Positions 54,006 to 63,813 of a DNA stretch of 64,000 nt are shown here, piece by piece. Position 1 is the stretch's first letter. Every line of letters starts with the position of its first letter. The translations under genes and the position numbers were made by a program. Where the stretch lies: NCBI RefSeq assembly GCF_048077055.1, contig NZ_CP182236.1, positions 3,348,001-3,412,000 on the forward strand, read 5' to 3'. The stretch is from Egbenema bharatensis. Lineage in GTDB: Bacteria > Cyanobacteriota > Cyanobacteriia > Elainellales > Elainellaceae. The notes beneath the pieces were generated by a model, which saw only the letters and a list, made by a program, of their open reading frames with translations, did no database searches and was not told where the DNA came from.

Positions 54006-54147
54006 GCATCAGCCGCCGTATGAAAGGGCGATCGGTAGCATTGACACTACTGCTCCGTGTCGAAGCATTTGGCGTTCGCCTCGATACCTTGTACGCTATA
54101 CCCTATAGGCACTCATTTCGATTCCACTCATCGGCTAGGCAATAAGA

Positions 54148-55572
54148 ATGCTTGACGGTTCTATTCTGCAAAAGCTGCAAGACGCACACCAACCGGAACA
54201 AACCGGAAAACCTGCCCTCAACTTTGGGGTGTACTACAAAAATACGCTGGTCGCCCTCTGTCATGCCCTGGAGGATGCCATCCTGACAGCAGATTATTCA
54301 CCGTTGATGATTACAGCGTTTCAACGGGGAAAATGGTATCTGGAAGAGGCAGATCGATATGGAGAAATTGCTGAAAAGTCACGGCAGATTGCCATTATGG
54401 CGGCTCCCGAATCGGGATTTGCCGAACATCCCACCAGCCAAAAGCCAAATGTTGCCCTGGTCAACCTGACGGCAACGGATCCCGTCGCTCAGGAGTGGCA
54501 CTTAATCATCCTATCGCCAGACTATACGGCAATGGTGCTATGTCAGGAACTTTCTGAATCAGATTATGGTGCATCAGGACAACCTGAACAGGATTTGGAG
54601 CGCAAATTTTATGGATTCTGGACGTTTGAACCGGATTTAGTTCTGGAAACGGCCAAACTGGCGATCGATCACATCCAGCCCTATGACCCTGATTTATCCC
54701 AACATTTGCTGAATCACTGGCAGGAAATCGCCGATCGCGCTCACTCGGAAACGGCAATGTGCGGCACACCGACTGCGGATCATCTGGGAAAAATTGCGGC
54801 ATTAGTGGTAGATTATTTGCAAGTTAGCCACTTATCCGAGATCCCATCCCACCCCTCCCTGGATGCTAACCTCCTGTCAAATGAGTTGCAGGCATACCTA
54901 CGAGTTGCACAGCTCATCGATCAAACTGACTTGAGCAACCCCAATGCTGCTGCCGAAGTCGCTACTCTGGCCGAAGCGATGGGGCAACTGCTAGACCTGC
55001 CTGCCTGGCAACTCCACCGTCTGCGTTTGGCTGGGTTGCTCCACCGTATCGCCTTTCTCCACAACACCGAAACCGTTCTGACGGGCAGCACACCCCGCTA
55101 TCAGGAACAACCCAGTGTTCCCCTGACCTGCTCTCTCCTGCCAGGAATTCAGGTTTTGCGCCGGATGCCCCAACTCCGGGCGATCGCCACGATTTTGAGT
55201 CACCAATCAGAATGGTGGAATGGCAATGGCCAGCCCTCTGGGTTAGCGGGAGATGAAATTCCCGTAGAGTCGCGGATTCTGTCCCTGGTGACTGATTTCC
55301 AACAGCGGTTATCCAGCCGCCGCAATGCCTCTGCCACTGCTGATGCCCCGTCCCAGGATGATCTGGCTCAAGTTCTAAACGAATGTCGATCGCAGCAAGG
55401 TGAACGCTGGGATCCCAAACTCGTTGAAGCCTTAGGGTTACTTGTCGCTGCGATGCAGCAAGGCCTCAGCCTTTCCGTCGTTTTACCCAAAATTGCCTCT
55501 GGCTTGTGGATGCTAGACTCCAACGAAGAACTTCTCCTAGCCTACGAAGCCAACCTTACCCATCAACCTTAA
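54148..55572 (+). CDS. DICT sensory domain protein with degenerate HD-GYP domain
   Basis: 474 residues. The first 170 residues (PALNFGVYYKNTLVALCHAL, MITAFQRGKWYLEEADRYGE, IAIMAAPESGF) match the DICT domain linked to two-component and diguanylate signalling. Residues about 280-430 have the layout of an HD-GYP phosphodiesterase, but the HD pair reads HR (AGLLHRIAF) and the HHE/GYP motifs read HQS and GQP (LSHQSEWWNGNGQPSGLAGD), so metal-dependent cleavage of c-di-GMP is doubtful. It may be a binding or scaffold protein. It lies 142 bp after the kinase and 28 bp before a pentapeptide-repeat gene. Confidence 0.8.
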   Translation: MLDGSILQKLQDAHQPEQTGKPALNFGVYYKNTLVALCHALEDAILTADYSPLMITAFQRGKWYLEEADRYGEIAEKSRQIAIMAAPESGFAEHPTSQKPNVALVNLTATDPVAQEWHLIILSPDYTAMVLCQELSESDYGASGQPEQDLERKFYGFWTFEPDLVLETAKLAIDHIQPYDPDLSQHLLNHWQEIADRAHSETAMCGTPTADHLGKIAALVVDYLQVSHLSEIPSHPSLDANLLSNELQAYLRVAQLIDQTDLSNPNAAAEVATLAEAMGQLLDLPAWQLHRLRLAGLLHRIAFLHNTETVLTGSTPRYQEQPSVPLTCSLLPGIQVLRRMPQLRAIATILSHQSEWWNGNGQPSGLAGDEIPVESRILSLVTDFQQRLSSRRNASATADAPSQDDLAQVLNECRSQQGERWDPKLVEALGLLVAAMQQGLSLSVVLPKIASGLWMLDSNEELLLAYEANLTHQP

Positions 55573-55600
55573 TCCCCCACTCCCTACTCCCCACTCCCTC

Positions 55601-56242
55601 ATGGACATCGACGCAATCCGCACTGGAAAACTCAAGCATCTAACTGGAGCCGACCTGGAAGATGAAGATCTGTCCCAGGTCAACCTCAACCGCGTTAATT
55701 TGTCTGGAGCCAACCTGAACGGCGCAAATCTCAGTGCTGCCAGGCTGAATGGAGCCAGTTTGGATGGAGCCAGTTTGATGGGGTGTTGCTTGAGTCGAGC
55801 GGATGTTCGGGCGAACTTGCTGGGAGCCAACCTGATGCAGGCGGATCTATCGCAAGCCGATCTGCGGGGAGCCAATCTGCGGGGAGCCAACCTGATGCAG
55901 GCGAATTTGGTGAGAACCAGCCTGACGGGTGCCTTTTTGAGTGGAGCCAACCTGATGAACGTGAATCTGCAAGGGGTGGACTTGCGAGGGGCGGATTTAC
56001 GAGGGGCGAATCTGACGCGGGCGAATTTAGGTGGGGCGAATCTGTCCCAGGCGGATCTGCAAGGTGCAATTTTAAGTGAGGCGAATCTGGAGGAAGCTGA
56101 TCTGCGAAATGCAAATCTGGCGGGGGCGAGTCTGTCTGGCGCAAGCCTACTGTGTGCTGAGCTAGACGGAGCCAGTTTTGATGGCGCAATTCTCACTACA
56201 GCTTGTCTGAAAGGAACGATTTTGGATAAAGCAAACCCATGA
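55601..56242 (+). CDS. Pentapeptide-repeat protein
   Basis: 213 residues, no signal peptide, so cytoplasmic. After a short N-terminal segment (MDIDAIRTGKLKHLTGAD) almost the whole protein is A(D/N)LxX pentapeptides, about 36 repeats, which form a right-handed quadrilateral beta-helix. Two cysteines interrupt the pattern near its first third and its end. Function unknown. It is likely co-transcribed with the DICT gene upstream and glsA downstream (35 bp). Confidence 0.88.
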   Translation: MDIDAIRTGKLKHLTGADLEDEDLSQVNLNRVNLSGANLNGANLSAARLNGASLDGASLMGCCLSRADVRANLLGANLMQADLSQADLRGANLRGANLMQANLVRTSLTGAFLSGANLMNVNLQGVDLRGADLRGANLTRANLGGANLSQADLQGAILSEANLEEADLRNANLAGASLSGASLLCAELDGASFDGAILTTACLKGTILDKANP

Positions 56243-56277
56243 AATATCCTTGAGGGGTTCCCTCTTCCCTTTGCCCT

Positions 56278-57201
56278 ATGGCAGCACTTCAGTCCCTTCA
56301 AGATTTAACCCAATCCCAACTCGAAGATTGGGCGACCCAGGCGATCGCCTCTGCCGCTTCGGGTAAAGTGGCGCAACGGATTCCGCTACTGGCCAAGACC
56401 GATCCACGCTGGTTAGCCGTTGAAATTCATACCCAATCTGGACAGCGTTATGCCCTGGGCGAAACCGATCGCCTTTTTCCGTTAATGAGTGCCATCAAGC
56501 CATTTCTGTTGCTTTATTTGTTGGAAAAGTTTGGGCGAAAAACGGTCTTTCAGTGGGTGGGAATGATGCCATCTGACCAACCCTTCAACTCCCTCAACCA
56601 ACTCACAAGCGATCGGGGAAGACCTCGGAATCCCATGATCAATAGCGGGGCAATTGTCCTGGCCGGGCGACTACCTGGCAAAACGGGAAGCGATCGCTGC
56701 CAGGCTCTATGTCATTGGTTAAATACTCAGGCAGGTTCTCAGCTTCACTTAGACAAAGCCATGCTGGACTCAGTGCGATCGGCTGGTCGGGAACCCAATC
56801 AAGCCCTCGTGCGTTACCTGGCTGAAACCGGATACTTAGCTCAACCGCAAGTGGCGATCGATACCTATGAACAAATCTGCTGTCTCTCAGGTTCAGTGAC
56901 CGATCTATCTCGCCTAGGGAATTTACTCATTGATCCTTACGGCTCCATTGCGCCGCACCATCGCCAAACCGTGAATGCCATCATGCTGACCTGCGGACTC
57001 TACGAAGCTTCGCCGATTTACGCGGTCAACGTGGGATTACCAATGAAATCCGGCATCAGTGGAGCCTTACTTGCCGTTATTCCTCAACAGGGGACGATCG
57101 CCTGCTATAGCCCCGCCCTGGATAACGTGGGTAACCCGATCGCAGGACTGCACTTTGTCGAATCCCTGGCACGTCATTTACAACTGAGTTTGTTTATTTG
57201 A
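56278..57201 (+). CDS. glsA: Glutaminase A
   Basis: 307 residues, complete. A serine-dependent beta-lactamase-like enzyme that converts glutamine to glutamate and ammonia. The catalytic SxxK is Ser71-Ala-Ile-Lys74 (LFPLMSAIKPF). Family motifs GMMPSDQPFNSL, RPRNPMINSGAI and GLPMKSGISGALLAV are intact, and ligand residues (Asn, Glu, Tyr) sit at expected spacing. No signal peptide. Last gene of a possible three-gene unit. Confidence 0.93.
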   Translation: MAALQSLQDLTQSQLEDWATQAIASAASGKVAQRIPLLAKTDPRWLAVEIHTQSGQRYALGETDRLFPLMSAIKPFLLLYLLEKFGRKTVFQWVGMMPSDQPFNSLNQLTSDRGRPRNPMINSGAIVLAGRLPGKTGSDRCQALCHWLNTQAGSQLHLDKAMLDSVRSAGREPNQALVRYLAETGYLAQPQVAIDTYEQICCLSGSVTDLSRLGNLLIDPYGSIAPHHRQTVNAIMLTCGLYEASPIYAVNVGLPMKSGISGALLAVIPQQGTIACYSPALDNVGNPIAGLHFVESLARHLQLSLFI

Positions 57202-57227
57202 TCGGGTTCTGAGCGATCGGCAGGATC

Positions 57228-57378
57228 GGCAGATATTTTTCCGGCAGGCAAGACTTCGGCGTGAGCTGAGTCGAACGCTGCCTGCGCGATGGAATTTGGC
57301 AGATATTTCTCTGGCAAGCAAGATGCCTGCGCTACGGAAATCGATCGGTTTGCATCAAGCGGTTTGCATCAATGGGGA
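57228..57378. repeat. Two tandem family B-type repeat cores
   Basis: Two GGCAGATATTT units (57228 and 57298) each lead into a GGCAAGCAAGATGCCTGC-type hairpin, the first carrying the same ACTTCGGCGTGAGC insert as copy 2 at 17506. The right arm ends TGCATCAATGGGGA and has itself been partly duplicated (CGGTTTGCATCAA twice). The left outer arm is missing. Confidence 0.65.
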
Positions 57379-57407
57379 TAGACTCCTTCCCTTCTCCCCT
57401 TCCTCAC

Positions 57408-57734
57408 CTAATTGCCCTGTGCCCCGCTGGCTATCAGACCAATGACTCCTATCGTTAGACAGAAAAGGGATAGGTTTTTGGTTAGCGTGACGGATTCGTG
57501 TAGCAGAGTAACGCCTAAAACCGAAATCGCCAGGATTGAAACCCCTGTCCACACGGGATAAGCAATGCTCATCTCAATTGTTCGCATCGCGATCGACAAC
57601 CCTGTAAAGGACAAGGCATAGAAACAAACCATGAGGACAGAAGCCAGCAGGTTGGTAAAACCATGGGACTGTTTGGCGGCGATCGTTCCTGCAACTTCTG
57701 AAGCAATAGCAGCGATCAGCACAATCCAGCCCAT
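57408..57734 (-). CDS. Small multidrug resistance (SMR) family transporter
   Basis: 108 residues from the ATG at 57734 (MGWIVLIAAI); a GTG two codons earlier is equally close to the AGGAG. Four membrane helices, the membrane-embedded glutamate of the SMR family (IASEVAGTIAAK) and the GxG-like TM3 region (AYPVWTGVSILAISVLGVTL) are present. These proton-driven antiporters export cationic drugs, guanidinium or polyamines; the subgroup is not clear. It is monocistronic. Confidence 0.88.
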   Translation of the reverse strand: MGWIVLIAAIASEVAGTIAAKQSHGFTNLLASVLMVCFYALSFTGLSIAMRTIEMSIAYPVWTGVSILAISVLGVTLLHESVTLTKNLSLFCLTIGVIGLIASGAQGN

Positions 57735-57945
57735 TATCACGATTCTCCTACCATAGGGATCAATACCAATTAAATTGGCAGAAATTGCAAAGCCTGATCA
57801 GGGCGCACTGCTGTACGCCCCGACAGACGTTCTTTAACCAGTTCCCTGAACGAACAGAGTGAAGCGATCGGTTTGAACGGTTTTCTGAACGATTGAATGA
57901 TTAAGTGAAGGAATGATAAGTGAAGGACTGAAAAACTAATCGGAT

Positions 57946-58161
57946 CTAGCAAAAGCTCTGGGAAACGTAGAACGCACCCCGATATTTAAGGATCAGAGGG
58001 AATTGAGGGGGAAGGAGCAGTTTAAAGTTGGGAAGTTTCCAAATTGCGCCCCGATATTGTCCGAATCTGGGACGATCCGCAGCCTTTTCACTGATTGGCT
58101 TGAAATAGATCGGTTGATAGTCGTACTCAACTCCTCGGTAGCAAAGCTGAATGGTGTTCAT
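57946..58161 (-). CDS. Small DUF4278-type protein
   Basis: 71 residues. The repeated YRG motif (LCYRGVEYDYQP, FGQYRGAIWKL, LKYRGAFYVSQ) matches DUF4278 proteins. The ATG at 58161 is preceded by GGAG at five bases. Basic, soluble, function unknown. A second DUF4278 protein lies at 45552. Confidence 0.65.
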   Translation of the reverse strand: MNTIQLCYRGVEYDYQPIYFKPISEKAADRPRFGQYRGAIWKLPNFKLLLPPQFPLILKYRGAFYVSQSFC

Positions 58162-58446
58162 AACTCCAAAACCTCAGTCATTTCGTATGTCCTATCTCAG
58201 GTATACGGCAGCAGACAGGGCGCGGATTTGGGTAAAAGTGGACTGAAGGTAAGGTAAAAGTGACTTAATTGTGCAGATTTTTTCGATTTGTCTTTACAAT
58301 TAGGGTGCCGAGAAAGTGCAACGACAAGAGTAGCTGATTTCCTGAGTACCTGTTTTCCTTACAAGCTTGTTTTGGGACTCTGAAAACCATATCTGTCCAG
58401 AAAACCATATCTGTCCAGAGAATCTCGCTCCAGGAGTTATCAAACT

Positions 58447-61400
58447 ATGACGGTCGAGGAAGCACTGGCGATCATAACGGCAGCATTGGCTCCAATGCAG
58501 TTAAACAAGCTGCAAGAAATCATTTTCCGTCAGTCCTGGCAGGGGCAATCTTATTTCAAAATTGCCAGAGAATCGGGGTATGGTGAGGACTACATTAAGG
58601 GTGTAGGGGCTGAACTGTGGCAGCTTTTATCTCAGACACTGGGTGCAAAAGTTAGCAAACATACGCTTCAATCCGTTCTGATCCAGTACGCCTATCGGGT
58701 GCAGCACAAACAACCATTATCCTCAGTTTCTTCACCGGAACCGTCGATCGCCCCGATCCGGGTGGACTGGAGTGAAGCGGTTGATGTCTCCATTTTTTAT
58801 GGACGGACTCAGGAACTCACGGTTTTAACCCATTGGATTCTTCAGGAGCACTGTCGTTTGATTGCTTTGCTGGGAATGGGTGGCATCGGCAAAACGATGT
58901 TGGCAACCAAGTTGGGCGAACAAATTCAGGCAAAGTTTGACTTTGTGGTGTGGCGATCGCTGCGGGATGCCCCTGGAGTTGAAGAGATTCTGGCCAACCT
59001 GATTCGATTCTTTTCCCAACAGCAGGAAGTGGATCTACCGGATACTCTGGATGCTTTGATTACCTTGTTGTTGCACTATTTACATCAGCATCGCTGCTTG
59101 ATCATTCTTGACAATGCAGAATCCATTTTGCGCGGTGGAGAACGGGCAGGACAATATCGTCAGGGTTTTGAGGGGTATGGAACACTGATTCGCCGAATGG
59201 GTGAATCCTCCCACCGCAGTTGCTTACTGTTGACTAGCCGAGAAAAACCGAAAGAAGTGTGCTTGTTCAGCGGCCCATCCCGACCCGTACGCGCATTTCA
59301 ATTGATGGGACTCAACCCAGTGGATGGCCAAAAAATTTTACAGGCTGAAGGCATTTCGGGTTCTGAAATTGAACAGCAAGAATTATTAATTCGTTATGCA
59401 GGCAATCCGCTGGCGGTGAAGATTGCCGCAACGACCATTCAAGAGTTGTTCTGTGGCGATATTTCTAGCTTCCTGTCCCAGGGGATAGGAATTTTTGGTG
59501 ATATCTGCGATCTGCTGGATCAGCAGTTTAAACGGTTAACCACATTAGGTCGATTAGTCCTGCATTGGCTGGCTATCAACCGTGAACCTGTGTCTCTGCC
59601 AGAATTACGGGAAGATATCCTGACTGCCATTACGCCCCAGAAGCTCTTAGAAACCCTGGAATCCCTGGAACGCCGATCGCTCCTGGAGAGAAGCCGGGCT
59701 GGATTCACTCTCCAAAATGTGGTGATGGAATATGTGACGAATCGATTAATTGAACAGGTAACTGAAGAGTTAAAAACCAGAGAAATTGGTTTATTAAATC
59801 GCTATGCTCTGATTAAGGCTACCGCAAAAGATTATGTTCGAGATGCTCAAATTCGTTTAATTCTTAAGCCGATCGCCAGTCAATTTGTCGAACATTTTAT
59901 CCATATCGAACCGCAAGTACGAGCCTTGTTGCAAATAATTCAACATCAGCCTGAATTAGCGACGGGCTATGCCGCAGGGAACCTCTTAAATCTGCTTTGT
60001 TGTTGCCATAAAACAGTCGAAAACTACGATTTTTCCAACTTAACGCTGCGCCAGGTTTATTTGAATGGCATGAATCTGCACCACATCAACCTGGCACAAT
60101 CCCATTTCGTCCATTCCGTTTTTTCTCATACGTTTGGAACCGTTTTATGTGTTGCCCTCAACCCCGATGGCACCATCCTGGCAACAGGAGATAGTAACGG
60201 TGAAGTTCGGCTTTGGCAAGCGGCAGATGGGCAACCGTTAGCAATTTACAAAGGGCATCGTAATTGGATCAGGGCGATCGCCTTCAGTCCCGATGGGCAA
60301 ACGATCGCTAGCGGTAGTGATGACCAAACCATTTGCCTCTGGGATATCACAACCCATCGTTGTCTTCAGACGTTGCGGCGGCATACGGCCTGGGTGTGGT
60401 CAGTGGCCTTTAGCCCGGATGGTAAACGATTAGCCAGCGGAGATGATCAATCCATTCAGCTCTGGGATCTGGAAACTGGTCAATGTCTGCACGTTTTCGA
60501 AAAGAGGCAACCCCGGTTTGGTCGGTGGCCTTCAGCCCAGATGGTAAGACGCTGGTGAGCGGCAGTAGTGACCATCAAGTGCGGCTCTGGGATGTGGATA
60601 CGTATCAGTGCCTGCATGTGTTTCAGGGGCATCGGAGTTGGGTACGCTCGGTGGCCTTTAGTCCGGATGGGCAAACGATCGCCAGTGGTGGTGATCAAAC
60701 GGTGCGCCTCTGGGATGTGCAAAGTCGTCAATGTCTGCGAATTTTTCAGGGGCATACTGATCAGGTTTGGGCGATCGCCTTCAGTCCGGATGGGCAAACG
60801 ATCGCTAGCGGCAGTGATGACCAAACCATCCGCATCTGGGATTTAAGCACTGATTCTTGCCTGCATATTCTCCAGGGACATACCAATCGCATCTGGTCGC
60901 TGGCCTTTAGTGCCAATGGCCAAACCTTTGCCAGCAGCAGTGACGATCAGACGGTGCGGTTGTGGAATGTTAAGAGTCGTCATTGTTTGCATACGCTGCA
61001 AGGCCATAGCCGCCAGGTTTGGTCGGTGGCTTTCAGTCCGGATGGGCAAACCTTAGTCAGCGGTAGTGATCAATCCCTTCGACTATGGGATGTTCAACAT
61101 CGCCAGTGGTTACATTGCCTGGATGGTCATCGTAACCGCATCTGGTCGCTGGCCTTTAGCCCCGATGGGCAAACGATCGCTAGCGGCAGTGAAGATCAAA
61201 CGGTGCGCCTCTGGGATACCCGTAGTCAGCAATGTTTCCATCGGTTTCAGTTCCCCAGTTGGATCTGGTCAGTTGCTTTTAGTCCGGATGGGCAATTGTT
61301 GGCAACCAGTGGTGAAAAGTCGGAAATTTTCCTGTGGGATCTGAATCACTATCGGTGCGTGAAGTCCCTCCAGGCTTCCAGTAATTGGGTGCGATCGATC

Positions 61401-62000
61401 GCTTTTCATCCGAATGGGCAATGGTTCGCCAATAGTGAAGATGAGGGCATTTGTCTATGGGATTTATCGACTCATCAGCGTCTTCATGGGTTTCGGGGAC
61501 ATACGCATCAGATTTGGGCAATCGCCTTTAGTGTCGATGGTCAACTGCTTGCAAGTGCCAGTGAAGATCGAACGGTAAGAATTTGGGATCTGAACACCCA
61601 TCAATGTTTGCACACCTTTCGGGGGCATCAAAATCAGGTCTGGTCGGTGGCCTTTAGCCCCGATGTCCAAACGGTGGCCAGTGGCAGCGACGATCAAACG
61701 GTGAGAATTTGGGATCTCAAAACGGGACGGTGTTTGCATACGTTCGAGGAACATACCAACTGGGTGCGATCGGTGGCTTTTAGTCCCAATGGACGGATTC
61801 TTGCCAGTGCCAGTGCCGATGAAACCGTACGGCTGTGGGATGTGCAGTACGGTCGCAACCTGGAAACTTTGAGAACCCCCAAACCCTATGAAGGCACAAA
61901 TATTACTGAGACAACCGGTTTAACCGCAGCTCAAACAGCATCACTCATTACTCTCGGAGCGATCTCCAACCCAGTGTCTACGCCCAAATTTCAGTCGTAA
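58447..62000 (+). CDS. STAND NB-ARC ATPase with 14 WD40 repeats (frameshifted)
   Basis: 1184 residues when the frame is joined. Residues 1-90 (MTVEEALAIITAAL, LQEIIFRQSWQGQSYFKIAR, ESGYGEDYIKGVGAELWQLL) match the N-terminal helix-turn-helix found on cyanobacterial NB-ARC proteins (vMAP type). The NB-ARC ATPase has Walker A GMGGIGKT, a Walker B-like LIILDNAES, sensor LLTSREKP and GNPLAVKIAA. Then come 14 WD40 repeats, enough for two seven-bladed propellers. The frame breaks at the AAAA of 60500-60503: one added A turns HVFEK into HVFEKEATPVWSVAF, keeping repeat spacing exactly (compare FQGHRSWVRSVAF). STAND proteins oligomerise on sensing a ligand; this one has no obvious effector domain beyond its N-terminal helix-turn-helix. 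Signalling or defence role inferred. The indel is probably a sequence error. Confidence 0.88.
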
Positions 62001-62093
62001 GAGCACATCCTCTTAGGACACATAGCATTGCCTTCCTGCCAGATACGTTATTTTTTCCCCTCTCCCTGCCGCATATCCCTAAAGCCCCCCTGT

Positions 62094-63512
62094 TCAGAGG
62101 ATCCATCCCTTCACCGCAGACTGATAGATTGCCTGACAGCGAGTGCGCGCCCCTAACTTAGTCAGTACATTATTTAAATGAAATTTCACTGTGCGTTCAC
62201 TAATGTGGAGTTGATGAGCAATATCTCGATCGCGCAACCCTTCAGCTAGAAGGCTTAGAATTTCCCGCTCTCGCTCAGACAGGACTGGGGATGTGTCTTC
62301 AGAATCCGCGAGTCCCCAGGATTCTCCCTGGAGAACTGTGTTGACTGCCTCACGCAGTTCGAGGGGTGTAATCCGCAAATTCACTTTGCCGACAATCCCC
62401 AAGGGTGGGGGCGTTCCGTCATCTACCCAGAGTACCTGGCGAGATGATTTAATCTGAGTCACATCATCCGTCAGCAGGGGAATCTCGGAACTGCCCATGC
62501 TGCAAACGTTTAAGCCTGCCTGATAGGCCAATTGGGTAAAGGCCGTTTGCAAAATGGGTTGAGCACAGTGAATTCGCAGCCACGCCGTTACATGACACCT
62601 GGGATAGGGAACTCGTAAGGCGACTTGAAACAACTTCTGGTTTGCTCCCGCTAACATTTGCAGCGTTCCACCGGAACAGGTCACACTTTGCAATACGCTA
62701 CTAAACTGAGAGGCGACCCAATCCTGTACCGCTGGGTAGGATAGCTCTGGAGGAAAAATCATGGCTTCCAGGGCCACGTAGTCCAATTCATAGATTAATC
62801 GACAGTAGGTACAGTCCACTTCCGCCAGAACTTCAGCCATTTGCAGCAGAATGTAGGTGGTGGAGGTCGATAGGGGATGTTCTGTCCCAACCAGGCTGAG
62901 GCGCGTCCGAATCAGTATTTCTGCCAGGCGATCGGACAGGGGCGGAACCGTATAAGCGGTTCGGTGAGAAAGCTGAATTTGCTGCTGATGGAGTAGGGCA
63001 TTCTCCAGGGCGATCGCCAGCGTGGTACAGAGTCCTTGCAAGACTTCCAAAAATTCTGGGGTCAGCGGATGATGACTGAACACAGCCATTACTCCGGTTA
63101 CGGTATCTCCGATCGCCAGAGGATAGCCCGCAAACCCAGTAATATTGTGGTCGATCGCCCACTGCCGATCTTTCACCCAGGGTTCATCTGGCAGATGATT
63201 ACTCAAGAAGGGAATGCGGTTTTGGGCAATTTTTCCTACTTTAAAGGAACCGACAGGAACCCTGGCAAAAAAGCCATCGGTGCGGGTGTAGATGCCGGAG
63301 GAAGCCACTAACCGCAAAGAAGTTTGATCGGGTTCCATCAACCAGATCCGGGCAAAGGCACAGTCAAATTGCTCAATTAAACCATCGGTTGCTCGTTTGG
63401 CAATCTCATCTGGATCAAGGCAACCATTTAAACGCTGCACCACTGCGCTGACTCGCTGCAAGTCAACCAGCAGCCGCATGGAATCCAACAACTGAGTAAC
63501 GGGTTCTGACAC
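62094..63512 (-). CDS. GAF domain LuxR-family transcriptional regulator
   Basis: 472 residues. An N-terminal GAF domain (about 25-175; IWLMEPDQTSLRLVASSGIY, PFLSNHLPDEPWVKDRQWA, GYPLAIGDTVTGVMAVFSHH) is followed by a middle region of about 200 residues with several cysteines (CTYCRLIYEL) and a C-terminal LuxR/GerE helix-turn-helix (LSEREREILSLLAEGL, IAHQLHISERTVKFHLNNV). It is a one-component sensor with an unknown ligand. Convergent with the NB-ARC/WD40 gene, 93 bp apart, and downstream of psbD on the same strand but separated by a terminator. Confidence 0.88.
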   Translation of the reverse strand: MSEPVTQLLDSMRLLVDLQRVSAVVQRLNGCLDPDEIAKRATDGLIEQFDCAFARIWLMEPDQTSLRLVASSGIYTRTDGFFARVPVGSFKVGKIAQNRIPFLSNHLPDEPWVKDRQWAIDHNITGFAGYPLAIGDTVTGVMAVFSHHPLTPEFLEVLQGLCTTLAIALENALLHQQQIQLSHRTAYTVPPLSDRLAEILIRTRLSLVGTEHPLSTSTTYILLQMAEVLAEVDCTYCRLIYELDYVALEAMIFPPELSYPAVQDWVASQFSSVLQSVTCSGGTLQMLAGANQKLFQVALRVPYPRCHVTAWLRIHCAQPILQTAFTQLAYQAGLNVCSMGSSEIPLLTDDVTQIKSSRQVLWVDDGTPPPLGIVGKVNLRITPLELREAVNTVLQGESWGLADSEDTSPVLSEREREILSLLAEGLRDRDIAHQLHISERTVKFHLNNVLTKLGARTRCQAIYQSAVKGWIL

Positions 63513-63813
63513 GGCTTCGGCTGAATTAACGAACGACTGCTCTTATTGAGGGGCGATCGAGGAATAATGCTCTGTATCTTCGATAACAATTCCCTTTAAC
63601 GTTATAGCGATTTTCCGGCAAACTAGCTACGCAGTCCCAGGTGACATCAGCACAGATTTAGCCCATTCAACCTATCCGTACAACGCGAGTCATGCCAGAT
63701 TCTGCAAAATCTCATCATTAAAAAAGCTCCCACCCGGTGGCAGGAGCTATACAAGCTGTACAAGCTATAGCAATGTGCTAAAAGCGAAATGTGCTAAAAG
63801 CAAATCGCCCGAA
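63513..63813. other. Intergenic region between psbD and the LuxR-type gene
   Basis: 301 bp. It holds the psbD terminator and two direct repeats of ATGTGCTAAAAGC (63775-63800). No psbC start or coding sequence is present downstream of psbD. Confidence 0.7.
63720..63748 (-). terminator. Rho-independent terminator of psbD
   Basis: On the minus strand AGCTCC pairs with GGAGCT, with further CC/GG pairing inside, followed by TTTTTT. It lies about 65 bp after the psbD stop. Confidence 0.88.

Noticed and set aside
55537..56301. 254-codon minus-strand frame opposite the pentapeptide gene
   Set aside because: A mirror of the pentapeptide repeat code (SKLAP/RFAP periodicity); the plus-strand reading is a known family.
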